Source: Tilletia caries (taxonomy: Eukaryota > Basidiomycota > Exobasidiomycetes > Tilletiales > Tilletiaceae). From it: DNA of 64,000 nt. The notes under the pieces were generated by a model. It was not told where the DNA came from. It made no database searches and saw only the letters and a program-made list of their open reading frames with translations. The stretch is taken from positions 620,001 through 684,000 of the forward strand of contig JALUTQ010000033.1 in NCBI GenBank assembly GCA_032718865.1, given 5' to 3'. The position numbers and the translations under genes are program-made. Shown in pieces: positions 21,669-33,062 of the stretch (position 1 is the first letter of the stretch; each line of letters opens with the position of its first letter).

Positions 21669-22623
21669 GCCGAGGTCCTGTGATTTCGGGTTGACGAAAT
21701 GGCGAAGGGGTTTGGTGAAGGGCAAGAAAACGTAGGGTGTGAGTGCAACTCTCGAAGAGAAGCAAGGAGGTAAGAGGAAGAGGAGGGGATGAGGATAAGG
21801 AGTGAGCATGACTAGCAAGGCCCAAGGCTGCTTGTCTTTTATATCCTGTAAGGCTTCATCAGCACGGAGGTACCCACGGCGAATCGTTTCCCCGAGGTGC
21901 TCCTTGACACCGAAGGAGCGGCCGGGTCGAGTGTGAATGCGGAAGGAAGGAAGCAGTCAACATGTCTGGAGGCTGGAAGGCGAACACGGATTCCTTCCAC
22001 GCCGCCTGAACCGCATTACGCCCTGGAAGTATGTGTCATCAGCGACGAGCGTGTTAAACAGGCTGATACGTGTTGAGATCTTGCTCACGAATGAAGCCGC
22101 GTCTGAGGTGCATAAGGAAGGCAAATGCAGGAACGTTCTTCGACGAGCTTCGTTCCGCCGTCGAAATCTGGCACCGCGCCCGGGTGGAAGTTTGACGTCG
22201 CTGCCTGGTCCGGAACGCAGCTTACGCTAATAAGCGACTTGGCTGCGTGCTTCAGCCCCGTTGCAGCCAGGCCTAGGTGGTCCGGAAGCTCTGTCAAGAA
22301 AGTGAGTATGATGAGGGAAAGTAAATGAGATATGTAAGTATGTACGTCTTCGGGTGGAAACCTTCTCCGATCAGGTCGCTCTGACGGCCAACTTTTCCCA
22401 CCAAACTCAAATCGCTCTTACGAACGAAATTCCCATGCGCCGGGCCCGGCCCACTCGGGTTCGTCTGCAGAAAAGATGACCATTGCTCTTTCTGATGGTG
22501 TCTCGGCATTTCGACGAATATCCTGAGATGCATTGGTAATGTAGTGGAAGGTGTCACAGCCCTGCGACCGCAGCCACCTTTTCGCAAGGCAAATCGCAGA
22601 AATGAGCTCCTCCGTGCGCCATT
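21669..22623. other. Intergenic
   Basis: Holds the promoter of the cysteine-repeat gene (AG-rich on the plus strand near 21720-21790) and the 3' side of the SSU1-like gene. No further gene recognised. Confidence 0.5.
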
Positions 22624-24947
22624 TCACGGGCCTGGTCCGGACGCTCGTCGAAGCTCGTTGACTCTGGTACGGTTGGAGCTGGTTGACCGCGATCGCGGAG
22701 GTGAGCTTACCCCTCCTTTGGGACTCGACGACTTGTTGCCATGGACATTCTTGGAAGTTTCGATGTCGTCGGCGAGTGCTGGTAGCGGAGAGGGAAAGCC
22801 TTCATTATCGGTCCGTTTTCGTGAGCGTGAGCGAGGCTGAAAGGTGTACTTTCTTGACGGCGGAAGAGACGTAGGAACTTCACCCCCTATGTCTGCTAAG
22901 TCTTGCGCATGGAACCTGAGTGTGGAGTCAGATGGTAAGAATGTGAGTCGATCTCTTCATGAGGATCTTTTCGCAGGCATGATTAAGCAGTTCGCTGAAC
23001 TTACAGTTCTCCTGTCCATCCTTTGACCAAGGTGACAACTGCGATCCAGGTCACATCGAGCACCACGATGACGGACAGAACAGTCGAGACCTGAGGGCAA
23101 GCGAGGAAAAGGGTTTCAATTTCAGCAATGGAATGACTAGAAGCCGGAAGAGTCACAAGCGAAAAGATTCTCTATGCAGACTCACAATCTTGAGAGGAGT
23201 TGAGTTGAGCTCTGCGCCGAGAAGGCCAGCACTCGCCGCCATAGTGCCGACAGGGAACGTCGAAGCCCAAAGACCCAAGTTGAGCGCAATGTCTGAGACG
23301 CTTAGGACATCCAGGACCGACATAACTGCGAATGATAACCAAACGATACCCAGGCCCCAGAGGATTAAAGCGCCAACCTGACTGAGCGCATAAACGGCGT
23401 CGGCCATGGATAAGGCGCTAGCGGGTGAGATCACATTGCCGAACGTGTCGTCGACTCCTCCCAGAGGCGGTACACCCGTGATCACAGTGATCCGTCGCAG
23501 GGTTCTGCTGATGTGGAGAAGTGCATAGGCGCCTTGGCCGCAGCACCCAACCGGAATGAAGCAGCTGACAATGACGGGAGTTGGCAATTTGTGAAGGGCG
23601 AGTCGGGACGAGTAGACGGGCATCCAGAGGAGGGAAGGGACGAGACCGATGCCGAGCAGAATATAGCAGGCAATTTCCTGGATACGCGCATGGGAAAACC
23701 AGAACACCGCTGCGCTACTAAGTGGATCACCGGCTTGGGATGCTGCGAGGAGCCCAGCGTCGACCATGGCGTTTGCGACAATCGAACCGGCCGAGGCACA
23801 CACAACTGGCGCTACGACGGGAAGGAACCTGTTCAGTGAAGATGATTGTCGAACGTGTAAGAAGGAGGGCAACATACACGCGTTGAAGAGAGTCGAAAGA
23901 GAAGTTGCTACTCACCAAACACCTGTTATCTGATCAAAGCTCTGCTGTTGTCTTGTCTGCGTAAGGAAGGGAACCCCAATCGCAACGACGATGGTCGCCG
24001 CCGCAATGATCCACCAGGAAATCCAGCCGACGTAGAGCCAGGCCTGACCGAGGCGCGGGATGAGTGCCATGATGACAACCTCGACAAGGGTAACAGCACC
24101 CATCGTCAAGGTGCCGAGGAAGAAAGCCTGGGTGGGGTGGTAAAGCATGACCCGGAGCAGACGGGGCCACATGACATAGCGAGCTCTAGTGCACGGTGGC
24201 AGACACAAGTCAGCCTGACAGCGAATGAAGAGCTCCGGGATGGCGTGACACTCACATTGTCAGAGAGAGCAGGAAGAAGAAAAGGAGGCAATTTGCGACG
24301 AAGAAGGCGAGTCCGATTTCTTGCAGTCCTGTGAACGAGTACGGCATGTTGTAAAGGAGGATACTGGCGATACCAAAGCCCATACTAGAATCAGGCAGTG
24401 GGAGATGAATACTCCATTAATCAGTTAGAAGTCTGAGAATCTTGGGAAGCTGGAAAGGAGACTTCACTGACTTTGCGCCAAACCATCCAGGTCCCGTGTG
24501 CAGTGCTCGATGTTTCAAGGTGGCCAAAAGGCCTGTTGGCCCTGTTGCCTTATCATCTCGATGGGTCGGTAAAGAACTTGAAGGGGACAAATCTGCCTCT
24601 GAAGCACGAGCCATTCCATTTTGCAACCTGTTCTCGTAAATGATGGACGGAGCCTTGGGGCGTGTCGTGTGATGAGCAACTTCCGTGCCATCCTGTTCAG
24701 AATCGACGTCCGCACGCATTTCCGCTTCCGCAAGAGGATATGTCGAAGCTGTCGCTACAATGCTCGAGTCAATGACATCGGTCGATTGGAGGGAGTCGAG
24801 AGCAAATGTGATGGCAGACCGCCTTCGCCCGCGATGGAAATTGTCGACAGGCCCTCCATCGTCTGAAGTGGCGGTCTGACAAGTCTGTGCGAACGCAGAC
24901 GCTTCTCTGCTCCGACTGCCGGCCTCGGTCTGTTGGACGGGTTCCAT
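22624..24947 (-). CDS. SSU1: SSU1-type sulfite efflux / voltage-dependent anion channel (TDT family)
   Basis: Plasma-membrane anion exporter of the tellurite-resistance/dicarboxylate (TDT/SLAC1) superfamily; fungal members export sulfite. Six minus-strand exons (24947-24472, 24384-24256, 24185-23916, 23828-23186, 23090-23005, 22915-22624) close in frame for 631 residues. Landmarks are WFGANMGFGIASILL at the first helix, the conserved YHPTQAFFLGTL, ITGVWFLPVVAP, and a last helix ending WTGELF. About ten membrane spans are visible. An unusual 158-residue soluble N-terminal extension and a Ser/Arg-rich tail of about 95 residues flank the channel and may be regulatory. A shorter form would end at TAA 23001-23003 if the last intron were retained. 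The SDR gene lies upstream on the same strand. Confidence 0.85.
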
Positions 24948-25403
24948 TGTGGGTGTTACCTCCGCTTCGCCGTGCAATGGAGGGAAGGTAGGGAGCGTTG
25001 TGGTATTGTGGAAGAACGCAGGAGTCAGGAGGGACTGAGGGAGATGCAGGGAAGGGCGATGGCGTGAGCGATGCGCCGACGCTCGCAAGGGCGCAAGGCC
25101 CGCCTGAGACTCGCTCATGCCATCCCAAATTTCTGCCAGCGCAGTTCCACATTCCACTCGGCCACCCCAGGGCTTCTTCGGAGCGCAGTGCAATTGAGGA
25201 TGGAGGTCATCTTTGCTTCCGCGCGAACAGAGCAATCATCGACCCTCCGAGTTTGTTTCGGTGTGTACAAATATGGGAGCGCGAACAGACCCACCGAACA
25301 AAGGGAAGAAAAAAAGATGTAAACCGGCATATAATTGAGCTCGACCAGTGAGCCACTACTCTGAGCGCCGGCGATGTTCCGTCTGTGTAAGAACAAACTC
25401 CAT
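24948..25403. promoter_or_regulatory. Upstream region of the SSU1-like gene
   Basis: 456 bp between the SDR stop and the SSU1 start, both genes on the minus strand. No gene or clear motif seen. Confidence 0.4.
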
Positions 25404-26812
25404 TTACAAGGTCGAGAGCTGAGCATCCTCCCGCAAGACGGTCTTGATATCAATCCCGATTTTCTGCTGCGCGAAAGCTTCCACAAAGGCATCCAGCTCG
25501 CGCCCAGCCTCGCCAGCTTCGTCCTGCGCCCACGAAGCCGCTTTCCCCACACGGCCAGCCGGCACGAGATAGGCTCCGTTTTGCTTGCGGTCATCAAAAG
25601 CTGGACTGGCACAGGCGTACAGCTGCGTCAGTGCGCCCTTCTCGACGGTCGTCCGGAATGGATATAGGAGAGCCTCGAGTATGCGGCCCATAATTCGACC
25701 GTACGACAGCGATGCGCCTGATGCCAAGTTTGTGAGGACGACGCCTGGATGTACTGATGCTGATGAGATGGGGAGGTTGTTTTGCTCCGCAAGGGCTTTC
25801 ACCCGGTTTGCTAGGAGGATGTTTCCACTCTGCGACAGTGAAAGGCATACACGTTGAGCAAGCACTGGCGAACATGTACAACAAAAGCAGAAATCAAATC
25901 AGTACTCACCTTGCTCTTGGAGTATCTATCAATGTGTCATAAGGAGAAGGTGTCAGCGGAAGACACGATCAGCGCAGGAAGAAGTGAAGGCTCACCGAAT
26001 CCACGTGCCCAAGAATTCTGGCTTGAATTGACGGTTGATCGCTTCAAGGTCCTTCCAACCGCCGTTGATTTGCGATTTGAACATCAACTCATGAGCGACC
26101 GAGGATAGTTGCACAACGCGGACCGTCCTGCCTGTGCCCTGGTACTCGGGCAGACGAGCCGTTGCAGCGAGGGTCGGAAAGAGCAGCATGGTGAAGACGT
26201 CTGCATTGGGAGGCAAGGGTCAATTGTCCCGACAGGATGAGTCAGATGGTAGATCCGATCGAAGGCGACTCACAATGTCCCACGACATTTGTGCCAACCT
26301 GGATTTCCAGCCCTTCTTTTGTCTTCGTGTATGGCATGCTCATCACGCCGCTGGTGGTGAGGAGAAAATACTGTGAGAGGAGCGGCACAAAAAGAGCCAG
26401 AATAACGAACGCACGCATTGTTGAGCAAGATATCCAATCGATCCTCTTTCTTCTTGAACGTCTCTGAAGCCGTTTTGACGCTTTCCAGACTGCTCAGATC
26501 GAGAGGCAGCCATTCCAAGCGGCCCATTATCTCTTCGACGTCGACTTTAACGTCAGCGTCTCCATTTCCTTGCGACACGGCCTGAGGAGCATCGTTCTTC
26601 CACTTCTTGGCGTCACCGAGCCAGACGCGAATCCGTTCGAGGGCCTCACGGACGCGAGATTCGGACCGACAGGCGAGGTAGACGCGGGAAGCACCGGCGA
26701 GGGCCAACATTCGTGCGGATGCCTCGCCGATACCGGAATTGGCGCCGGTGATGATTACGACCTTTCCTGAGAGTGACGGGATGTCCGTCGTACGGAAGGC
26801 GTGTTCAGGCAT
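25404..26812 (-). CDS. Short-chain dehydrogenase/reductase (retinol dehydrogenase-like)
   Basis: NAD(P)-dependent oxidoreductase of the SDR family. Five exons on the minus strand (26812-26415, 26350-26274, 26200-25996, 25925-25910, 25829-25404) give 373 residues. The Rossmann motif TGANSGIG lies near the start and NNAG spans the first intron. The catalytic serine is likely in VQLSSVAHE. The catalytic YSKSK is encoded by a 16-nt exon. HPGVVLTNL is the usual segment after the active site. An insertion of about 35 residues follows the second strand. The ORF is open further upstream (to 26983), but 26812 gives the usual spacing before the Rossmann fold. Substrate cannot be predicted. Confidence 0.83.
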
Positions 26813-27430
26813 GTTGTGAAGGTCGACCTCTGCGCAATCTGTGACGGGAGAACAAGACGATATCAGAGAGATGGGCGGACAGGAGGCAGGCAGAGTAGCC
26901 GAAGGTGAGGCGGTGAGGTGACCGTCTTCAATGAGGTCGGTCCCAAATATAAATGTCAAGCCGTGGACTGGAATCTCATTCATTTAGATCGCTCACTCAC
27001 AAATCAAATGCAAAATGGGCGAATGTCCCAGACGGCAGACCTGTTCTGAAATGCAGGAGTGGCTGGTCCAGGCTACCCTTTATCTACTCATCATCGACCC
27101 AGACAAGGGTGTCCCGCACGGCGGGCCCAGGATACTGGTCACCCTCGTCTACAAGAACGCAGCGGACACAATACACCTCTCATACTCTCGTTCAAAGCTT
27201 CTAAGCAATGTTCATCACACGTTATCCCTTTTCTTCTCGCCTGGACGACTTGCAGCCCAGCCGAATCTCAGCGGCAGCATATGTACATACGTTTTACTGT
27301 CTTGCAGACTCAGTCAGACTCCGACGAAGAGTTTTCAGGCGCGAGCAAGTTGTCACTTGCGTACAGTATTTGAAATGACGAGCCCACTTGAGCGCTTGAG
27401 CGTCGGGGCGGCTTGTGCGCAAGTCCCTTG
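26813..27430. other. Intergenic
   Basis: No gene recognised. It contains the SDR 5' region and the 3' side of the coiled-coil gene. Confidence 0.45.
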
Positions 27431-28525
27431 TCAATGCTTTCGGTGGGACCCTTTATCCCCTGCGGACGCCTTGGCTCTCAGCAACTGACGGGCCAGGGAA
27501 GCAGGCGGCAGACGCGAGGGAGCGGTCGATGATGCAGATGATGTCGAACCTGAGGCAACGCTCGGTGTTGCTGAGGATGTGGATGTGGATGGCGGTGCGC
27601 GGAAGTACGGCGGCGCGGTCGGAAGGGCCTCGTTCGTGAGGTTCGCCGTGCGAAGGTTGGCTCCCGAGAGCCCGGCCGCCCCTCCTGCTGATCCTCCTCC
27701 TCCGCGCTTCGAACCTCGCGTTTTGGCAGGCGGTCTTGAGTTCCCGACGGATTGGTCGGGGGTGAGGATGAGTGTGTCGGAGGAGTCTCCGCCTGCACTC
27801 GCACTTGGCAACGATGTGCTTGGAACACTGCTAGCTGTTAAATCCGCCTGCTGTGAGCTATCATCGACTGGTGCAGTGAGCAGCGCGTCGAAGTTGATCG
27901 GCTCCGCATTGGTTCGTGACGGTGTTCGAGCGCTGGATCCGCGGGGACCTTCGAGCTGCAGCCTGGGCCTCTTGTTACTGGAACTGCTTCCCTCAGCAGC
28001 CGAGGCTCCTTCTCCTCCTCCGATCATGAATGATGACGGCGCGATCAGGCCCATCAGGGACGACGATGAACGACGGGCCGGTGCGACGGCTTTGCTCGCA
28101 AACATGAGTTCCGTCTGGGATCGAAAGAATTCCCCGTACTCCAGATGGGCGTCGTGTGCAGCGGCCACCGCATCTTCGTATTCGCCCTTCCGGATCTGGA
28201 GCACGAGCTGAGCCTCGTTGGCTGAGCGCTGGGCAGCGGCGAGGGCCTCCGCATGGCGAGCGACCGTCGCGCGTCGTTCTTGGAACGCAAGTTCGGCGAG
28301 CTCGACGTGTTTCTCGGCGCGCATTGCCGAGTCGGCCAAGTCGGAAGCGCGCTTGGAGAGCTGAAACAGATGCTCGCTCACGGTCGTCGAGCCATCCGGA
28401 GTGTCGTCTTCGGCCGCGCGCTCGCCGGTCCGGGTCGAGGAGGCGGAGGTGGGAGACAGGACGTGCTGTGACATGCTGAGGGCTCTGAGGGCGAAGTCCT
28501 CGTCGACAGCGCGGCGCGCAGACAT
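27431..28525 (-). CDS. Unknown coiled-coil protein with putative NLS
   Basis: A single exon of 364 residues beginning MSARRAVDED. After a disordered start, residues of about 60-155 form an Ala/Glu/Arg-rich helix with heptad-like spacing, probably a coiled coil. A Ser-rich segment with a basic SNKRPRLQ patch (possible nuclear localisation signal) follows. The last 150 residues are low-complexity Ser/Thr/Pro/Ala with a GSKRGGGG stretch. No domain recognised; a transposon origin cannot be excluded because it borders the inverted-repeat region. The start lies about 95 bp from the left inverted-repeat arm. Confidence 0.5.
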   Translation of the reverse strand: MSARRAVDEDFALRALSMSQHVLSPTSASSTRTGERAAEDDTPDGSTTVSEHLFQLSKRASDLADSAMRAEKHVELAELAFQERRATVARHAEALAAAQRSANEAQLVLQIRKGEYEDAVAAAHDAHLEYGEFFRSQTELMFASKAVAPARRSSSSLMGLIAPSSFMIGGGEGASAAEGSSSSNKRPRLQLEGPRGSSARTPSRTNAEPINFDALLTAPVDDSSQQADLTASSVPSTSLPSASAGGDSSDTLILTPDQSVGNSRPPAKTRGSKRGGGGSAGGAAGLSGANLRTANLTNEALPTAPPYFRAPPSTSTSSATPSVASGSTSSASSTAPSRLPPASLARQLLRAKASAGDKGSHRKH

Positions 28526-28619
28526 GTTATGAGTAGGGATGCTGGTGAATATTTGCGCGTGGTTGTTGTCTGCTCCTCGGTGTCGAGGGTGAATGCGTGA
28601 ATGGATTGTGGTGGTGTGT

Positions 28620-28890
28620 ATAGTATGGAACGCCGTTTCGGCCACCTCATCAACAACCACGATCAACGACCAACGACCATCGACCATGAGCGCAAGCGAG
28701 AAGAAACAGCAGGGATCAGTCTCGATGACAAGCAGTGAGTATGAGCTCTTGCTCCTCCCTCTCCGCTGCACCTGCGACGCCCCAAGCTCGAGCATGGGAC
28801 GCCGAAGTTCTCACCTTTTTGACTTGATTTCTGATCTTGATTCTTGACCACCACACCCACCAGTCACCACACCACACACCAATACACACA
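28620..28890 (+). repeat. Left arm of a large inverted repeat
   Basis: Matches 30285-30552 in reverse complement. The best block is 68 bp (28624-28691 against 30475-30542) with one mismatch by eye, ending at an ATG preceded by CCATCGACC. A second block (about 28798-28885) matches around 30300-30391 with more changes. Between the blocks, both arms keep a GTGAGT-like donor but otherwise diverge. Confidence 0.8.
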
Positions 28891-30284
28891 CCCACCCACA
28901 CACAAAGACACCTTTCTCTTCATCACGTCCCGCGCGTGCTCCTCTTCCGGCTCCGCTGACCCGTCTTCCTTCCGCGTCGCTGTCCAGCTGAGTGCTGCTG
29001 CTGTCTGACCACTTCTTCTCTCATCAGTTACCTCAGCCTTTCTCAATCCTCATTTTTGCAGCTTCTTGAAGACCAGATTCTCAGCAGAAACATCGTGCTA
29101 CGCGCGCACGTCTCGTATTTGTGGCAGCTCCCAATGACGCCTGTTATAGGTAGCTCGACGGGGTTGCTGCTGACACTGCTCTACGTATGCTGACGCTTTC
29201 CTCCCTATCCCTTCTGATTATACTCCTCGCAGTCTGCCTGCCTTTCGCGCGGTCGCGCCAATCCTTGTCTTGCCGCCTGCCTGCCCGTCGCCCACTGGAC
29301 CTGCGCACCGCCCGCTGCCCACCTCACTGGCTTCCTGCCCGCCCATCGCCGCCTGCCCATCGCTCCCTCGGGGACCGGTCGACTTTGCCTCCGTAGTTGT
29401 CTTATGTGCCATCCGGGAACTGAGATTCGTGTCAGTACCTTCACGACAATTGCAACGGCGGACGTTAGTGAGGATGCTGCAAAGTGAATTGAGTGAAGTG
29501 TATAAGTGTACAGCACAGAAGGAGGCGTTCATGGAAAGAGAGAAAGAGGTGATGAAGTGAGAAAATGAGCGAACCACGTGGAGAGATAAGATAAGATACA
29601 GAGAACGGGAAAGGGAATGGAACAGGACTGGAGAGAGAACGGTGTTAATCAGAAGGCGGAGCTTCATAGACCACCGGCACGGCCGTGATGCTGAAGAGCA
29701 AAGAGGACGAGGGATAAGAATGTTCTGTTAGCTGTGCAACGCGTGCGTGGCGCGTCGTTCTTACGCGGCGAGCTCGGACATCGCTGCGTCGCGGTACGAG
29801 AGTGGGCGCCGGGACATGGCGCGGCGCGGTGCGAGAGGAGGGCGTGACAGCTGATGCGGAGAGCGGGCGGGGCACGCGCAGCGCGAATGTAGATGCAAGA
29901 GACTGGCGAAAGCGGAAGTTGTGCGTCAGCGCGCTGGTTCCCAAGCAGCATGATGAGAGATCCATCGATCACTCACTCAAGGAGCAGCGGGCTCACTGTG
30001 AAGCAGCAGCGAGTGGCAGCCAGGCAAGCAACGAGTGGAAGCAGGCAGCGAGTGGATGGCGGAAGCAGAGCCAGCGAGTAGATGGCGGAAGCGGGTGAAA
30101 GGCAGCGGCGACCGGCGGCAGCGGCAGCGAGTGATGGCAGATTGCGGGAGTGGATGAAGAAGGGATGGAGATGATCAGAAAGCGTCAGCAGAAGAAGAAC
30201 CAAGGGTAACACGAGCAGCGGGATCATTCGAATACCTGCAGCAGGCGTTCCTTGTAGTGCGCGCTGTGAACAAGAGTCAGTACT
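28891..30284. other. Spacer between the inverted-repeat arms
   Basis: About 1.4 kb without a recognisable gene. It is C-rich on the plus strand near 29260-29370 and carries imperfect repeats of GCGAGTRGATGGCGGAAGC near 30045-30100. Short open frames here lack coding character. Confidence 0.5.
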
Positions 30285-30552
30285 ATGTATCGTGTCTGTG
30301 TGGTGTGGTTGGTGTGGCGGTCAAGAATCAAGATCAGAACTCAAGGCAAAAAGGTGATCACTTCGAATTCATTCGGCGCTCCATAAGAAAGAGAGGGGGG
30401 GAGGTACTGGGAGAGAAGAAGGGCACTCACCTGTATGTATTTGTGGCTCAATGCTTGACTATGGCAGCGGTTCTGCTCATGGTCGATGGTCGTTGGTTGT
30501 TGATCGTGGTTGTTGATGAGGTGGCCGAAACGGCGTTCCATAGTATAGAGGA
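30285..30552 (-). repeat. Right arm of the large inverted repeat
   Basis: Reverse complement of 28620-28890. Its ATG (30480-30478, minus strand) is followed by a stop after ten codons, so the coding start conserved in the left arm, if real, is not kept here. The arm ends about 45 bp before the start of the helical/TPR gene. Confidence 0.8.
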
Positions 30553-30596
30553 ATGAATCAATGCTACCTACATACCTATGTTAACTACATCCATCA

Positions 30597-32377
30597 ATGA
30601 ATCCACCAATGGCCGCGCGCAACTCAGCATTGAACGCTTTGATGCCTGCTCCAGCTGGCCATGCCGATGTGCACAAGATCCGCAAGCTCACTCAGGGCGA
30701 CGGCATGGAAGCCTTCCGCACGGCCTTGATGTTCTTTAACGTGCTCTCGGACTATACCCTTGCCGCTGGCCCGTTCCTCAAGACAGGCCTCGGGATCATA
30801 CAAGAGATCATCGGCATCGTCGAGCAGGTGAAGGAGAACACAGCATCATGCGCGGAATTCGTCCAGACGGCTCTGGATATATTCATGTCCTTCCTTACCG
30901 CTGCTCAGCTGTCGGGATGGCCCATCTTGCCAGGCACATCTTCGGCGATCCTTTTCGAGCGAGTTTTATGGTAAGTCCTCCTTTCAACTTCAGTCCGCAT
31001 TCCCAGGTTCCAGCTGTGAGCTGACCGTTGCCATCTTCCTACCGAACGCAGGACGATCAAGACACTCAAGAATCATGTTGAGGCAAATGCACAGCTTTCC
31101 CCGTGGAGAAGGCTTCTGAAGCGCGGCGAATTCAAGGGACTGGTAAAGAGTTGCACCGAGGACCTCGATCGGAGCCTACTTGTACACATTGTGAGTAAGC
31201 GTGTTTCATTCGTCTTGTCCTCGTTTCGGGTCCAAGCCGGGAACATTTTAGCTGACCAGGCCCTTCCGCAATCACATCTTCAAAGGTACTTAGAGACCTT
31301 GCGCCAGAAATTCGAGCAGACCGTGGATCGGTACGGTCGTCCGCTGATGCGAACCAAAACACAGCGTCGAGCCCGATCATCAGTACGGTCAAAGAGCAGG
31401 GAGACGTCCCAAACCCGTCGCCAGCTCGGATTTCCGACCTGCTCAACCCTAGCGTACAGCATGGCCTCCAGCTGGTCTCAACAGCCCTTAAGTCCGAGAT
31501 CATGAGGAGGTCCACGTTGGAAGACACCCAGACAGCAGAAGGCGACGCTGATGCTCAAGGCTCGTGGATGGTTCAGCCGAATGGACGCTCCCAACATACA
31601 TTCACGTCCAAAGAGCAACCGCAGATGCTTAAACTACGCGAAGCCATGCAGCGTATCTTCTTGCCGAGCGACTCCGAAGATCTCGACGGCATCTTTCACA
31701 ATAGCGCGGAAGGTGACGATCCAATTGCGAACTCAGACGGCCCAGCACAGTCGGCCTTGCACCTTTTGGACGAACTGTGCACGCATTTCGACTCATCTTA
31801 CAGTGAACAGACTCTGAAACGCCTGCGCAAGCTCAGCGACAACCTCGAGAACTCGGACTGCTTGATGAGGACGTCATGGTTCTCCAGATCCTCACGGCGC
31901 TCTGCAGGCGCAAGGTGATAGCAAACGGAAACGCGCTGGACTGGGTCAACCTCGCATCGGCGCTGCGGCACTTGAGCGAGGCCTTCCTCATGGTCAATCG
32001 ATCGGACGAAGCATTGGCCACGTCCGAAGAGGCAATCTCCATCATCGAGCCAATGGCTGATCTGGAGCCCAATAGACACAATGCACACTTGGCAGAGGCA
32101 TTCAACCTGGCGGCTAAATGCCACTAGCAGATCGCGGATTACGATGCAGCCATGAAAAGTACCGTCCGGGCCTTGGACATCATTCAATCGCTGCACAAGG
32201 CGCGACCGGCGGCATTCGAAGCGGACCTGGCCAGGACGCTCGACAACCACTCGATGCTGAGCGAGGCAGGGCAACATGAGGAGGCGCTAAAGGCTGCAGA
32301 AGAGTACCTTCCGCGCGAGAAGTACAATTTCGTTCGACAGCGCCAGGGATACATACACGGGGATGGTCAGCACGGAT
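30597..32377 (+). pseudogene. Broken helical-adaptor / TPR protein gene
   Basis: Exons 30597-30970 and 31052-31190 join in frame; a third probably starts at 31286 after a weak acceptor. The N-terminal part (about 25-110) is a helical bundle with LGIIQEIIGIVEQVKEN, like the four-helix MLKL-type domain at the front of many basidiomycete NLR-like and TPR proteins; this match is from memory of the pattern and tentative. The C-terminal part (31860-32330) has TPR-like helices such as DWVNLASALRHLSEAF and HEEALKAAEEYL. A one-base frameshift near 31858 and a TAG at 32125-32127 interrupt that part. No nucleotide-binding domain is present. Sequence to about 32615 may be its degraded end. Confidence 0.6.
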
Positions 32378-32837
32378 GAAGCACGCCCATGAGAGTATGG
32401 AATTGCATCAGAAAGATATGGGCCTCCGCACACTCTTACCATCGACCTTCGACTTTCGACACCAGGATCTTGCTCCGTTTGGGGACCCATGCCGTACCCT
32501 ACATGTCTCGGGTCAAGACCAGGATGCTCATCGCCGCTTCAAGGAACAACCTCCGCAACTCCCTCAAGGGCATCCAGGGCGATATCCAAGCGAACGAGCT
32601 CAGCGAAAACAGTAGGTGAGTTACTCTTCTCCCCTCTGAGGGCGTAACTGCGTGCGCGCCGTCACGCGTCAAGGAGGATTCTTCCTTCTTGTCTTTTGCA
32701 TCCGAGAACAGCTACTCACTACGCGCTCTTGTCTTTATCATCTGTTCTCCCTCCAGCTTCACATATACTATCCATCGTCTCCAGTCGTGGAGAGGTTGTC
32801 ATAAATCAAACGTCTCAAGCTCAGAGCCGATGTGCTG

Positions 32838-33062
32838 GTTGTGGAAGAATCACGCTCCGTCAGCTGCACCCAAGTCGGACGTTCGGCAAGGCGAAGGCAG
32901 TGCGATCACGGAGGCAGCTTGGCACTCCTGTTTCATCTCTTTGAAAACCCTTATGTATTCTACACCTCCCCCTCTTCTCTCGGCAGACACACACGCAGAG
33001 CCATCACCACCTCTTCCTCCGCCCACTCTCGCACTGCCTCTCGGGTCCTTGATCCTTCTTGA
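32838..33062 (+). repeat. Dispersed repeat, copy B
   Basis: Diverged copy of 2924-3160, same orientation, here without the gag-like ORF downstream. It probably represents a remnant of a second retroelement insertion next to the broken TPR gene. Confidence 0.75.

Noticed and set aside
29187..30227. Several short ORFs in the inverted-repeat spacer
   Set aside because: Composition is driven by C-rich and GCA/GGC repeats, the frames overlap on both strands, and no splice-supported model extends them.
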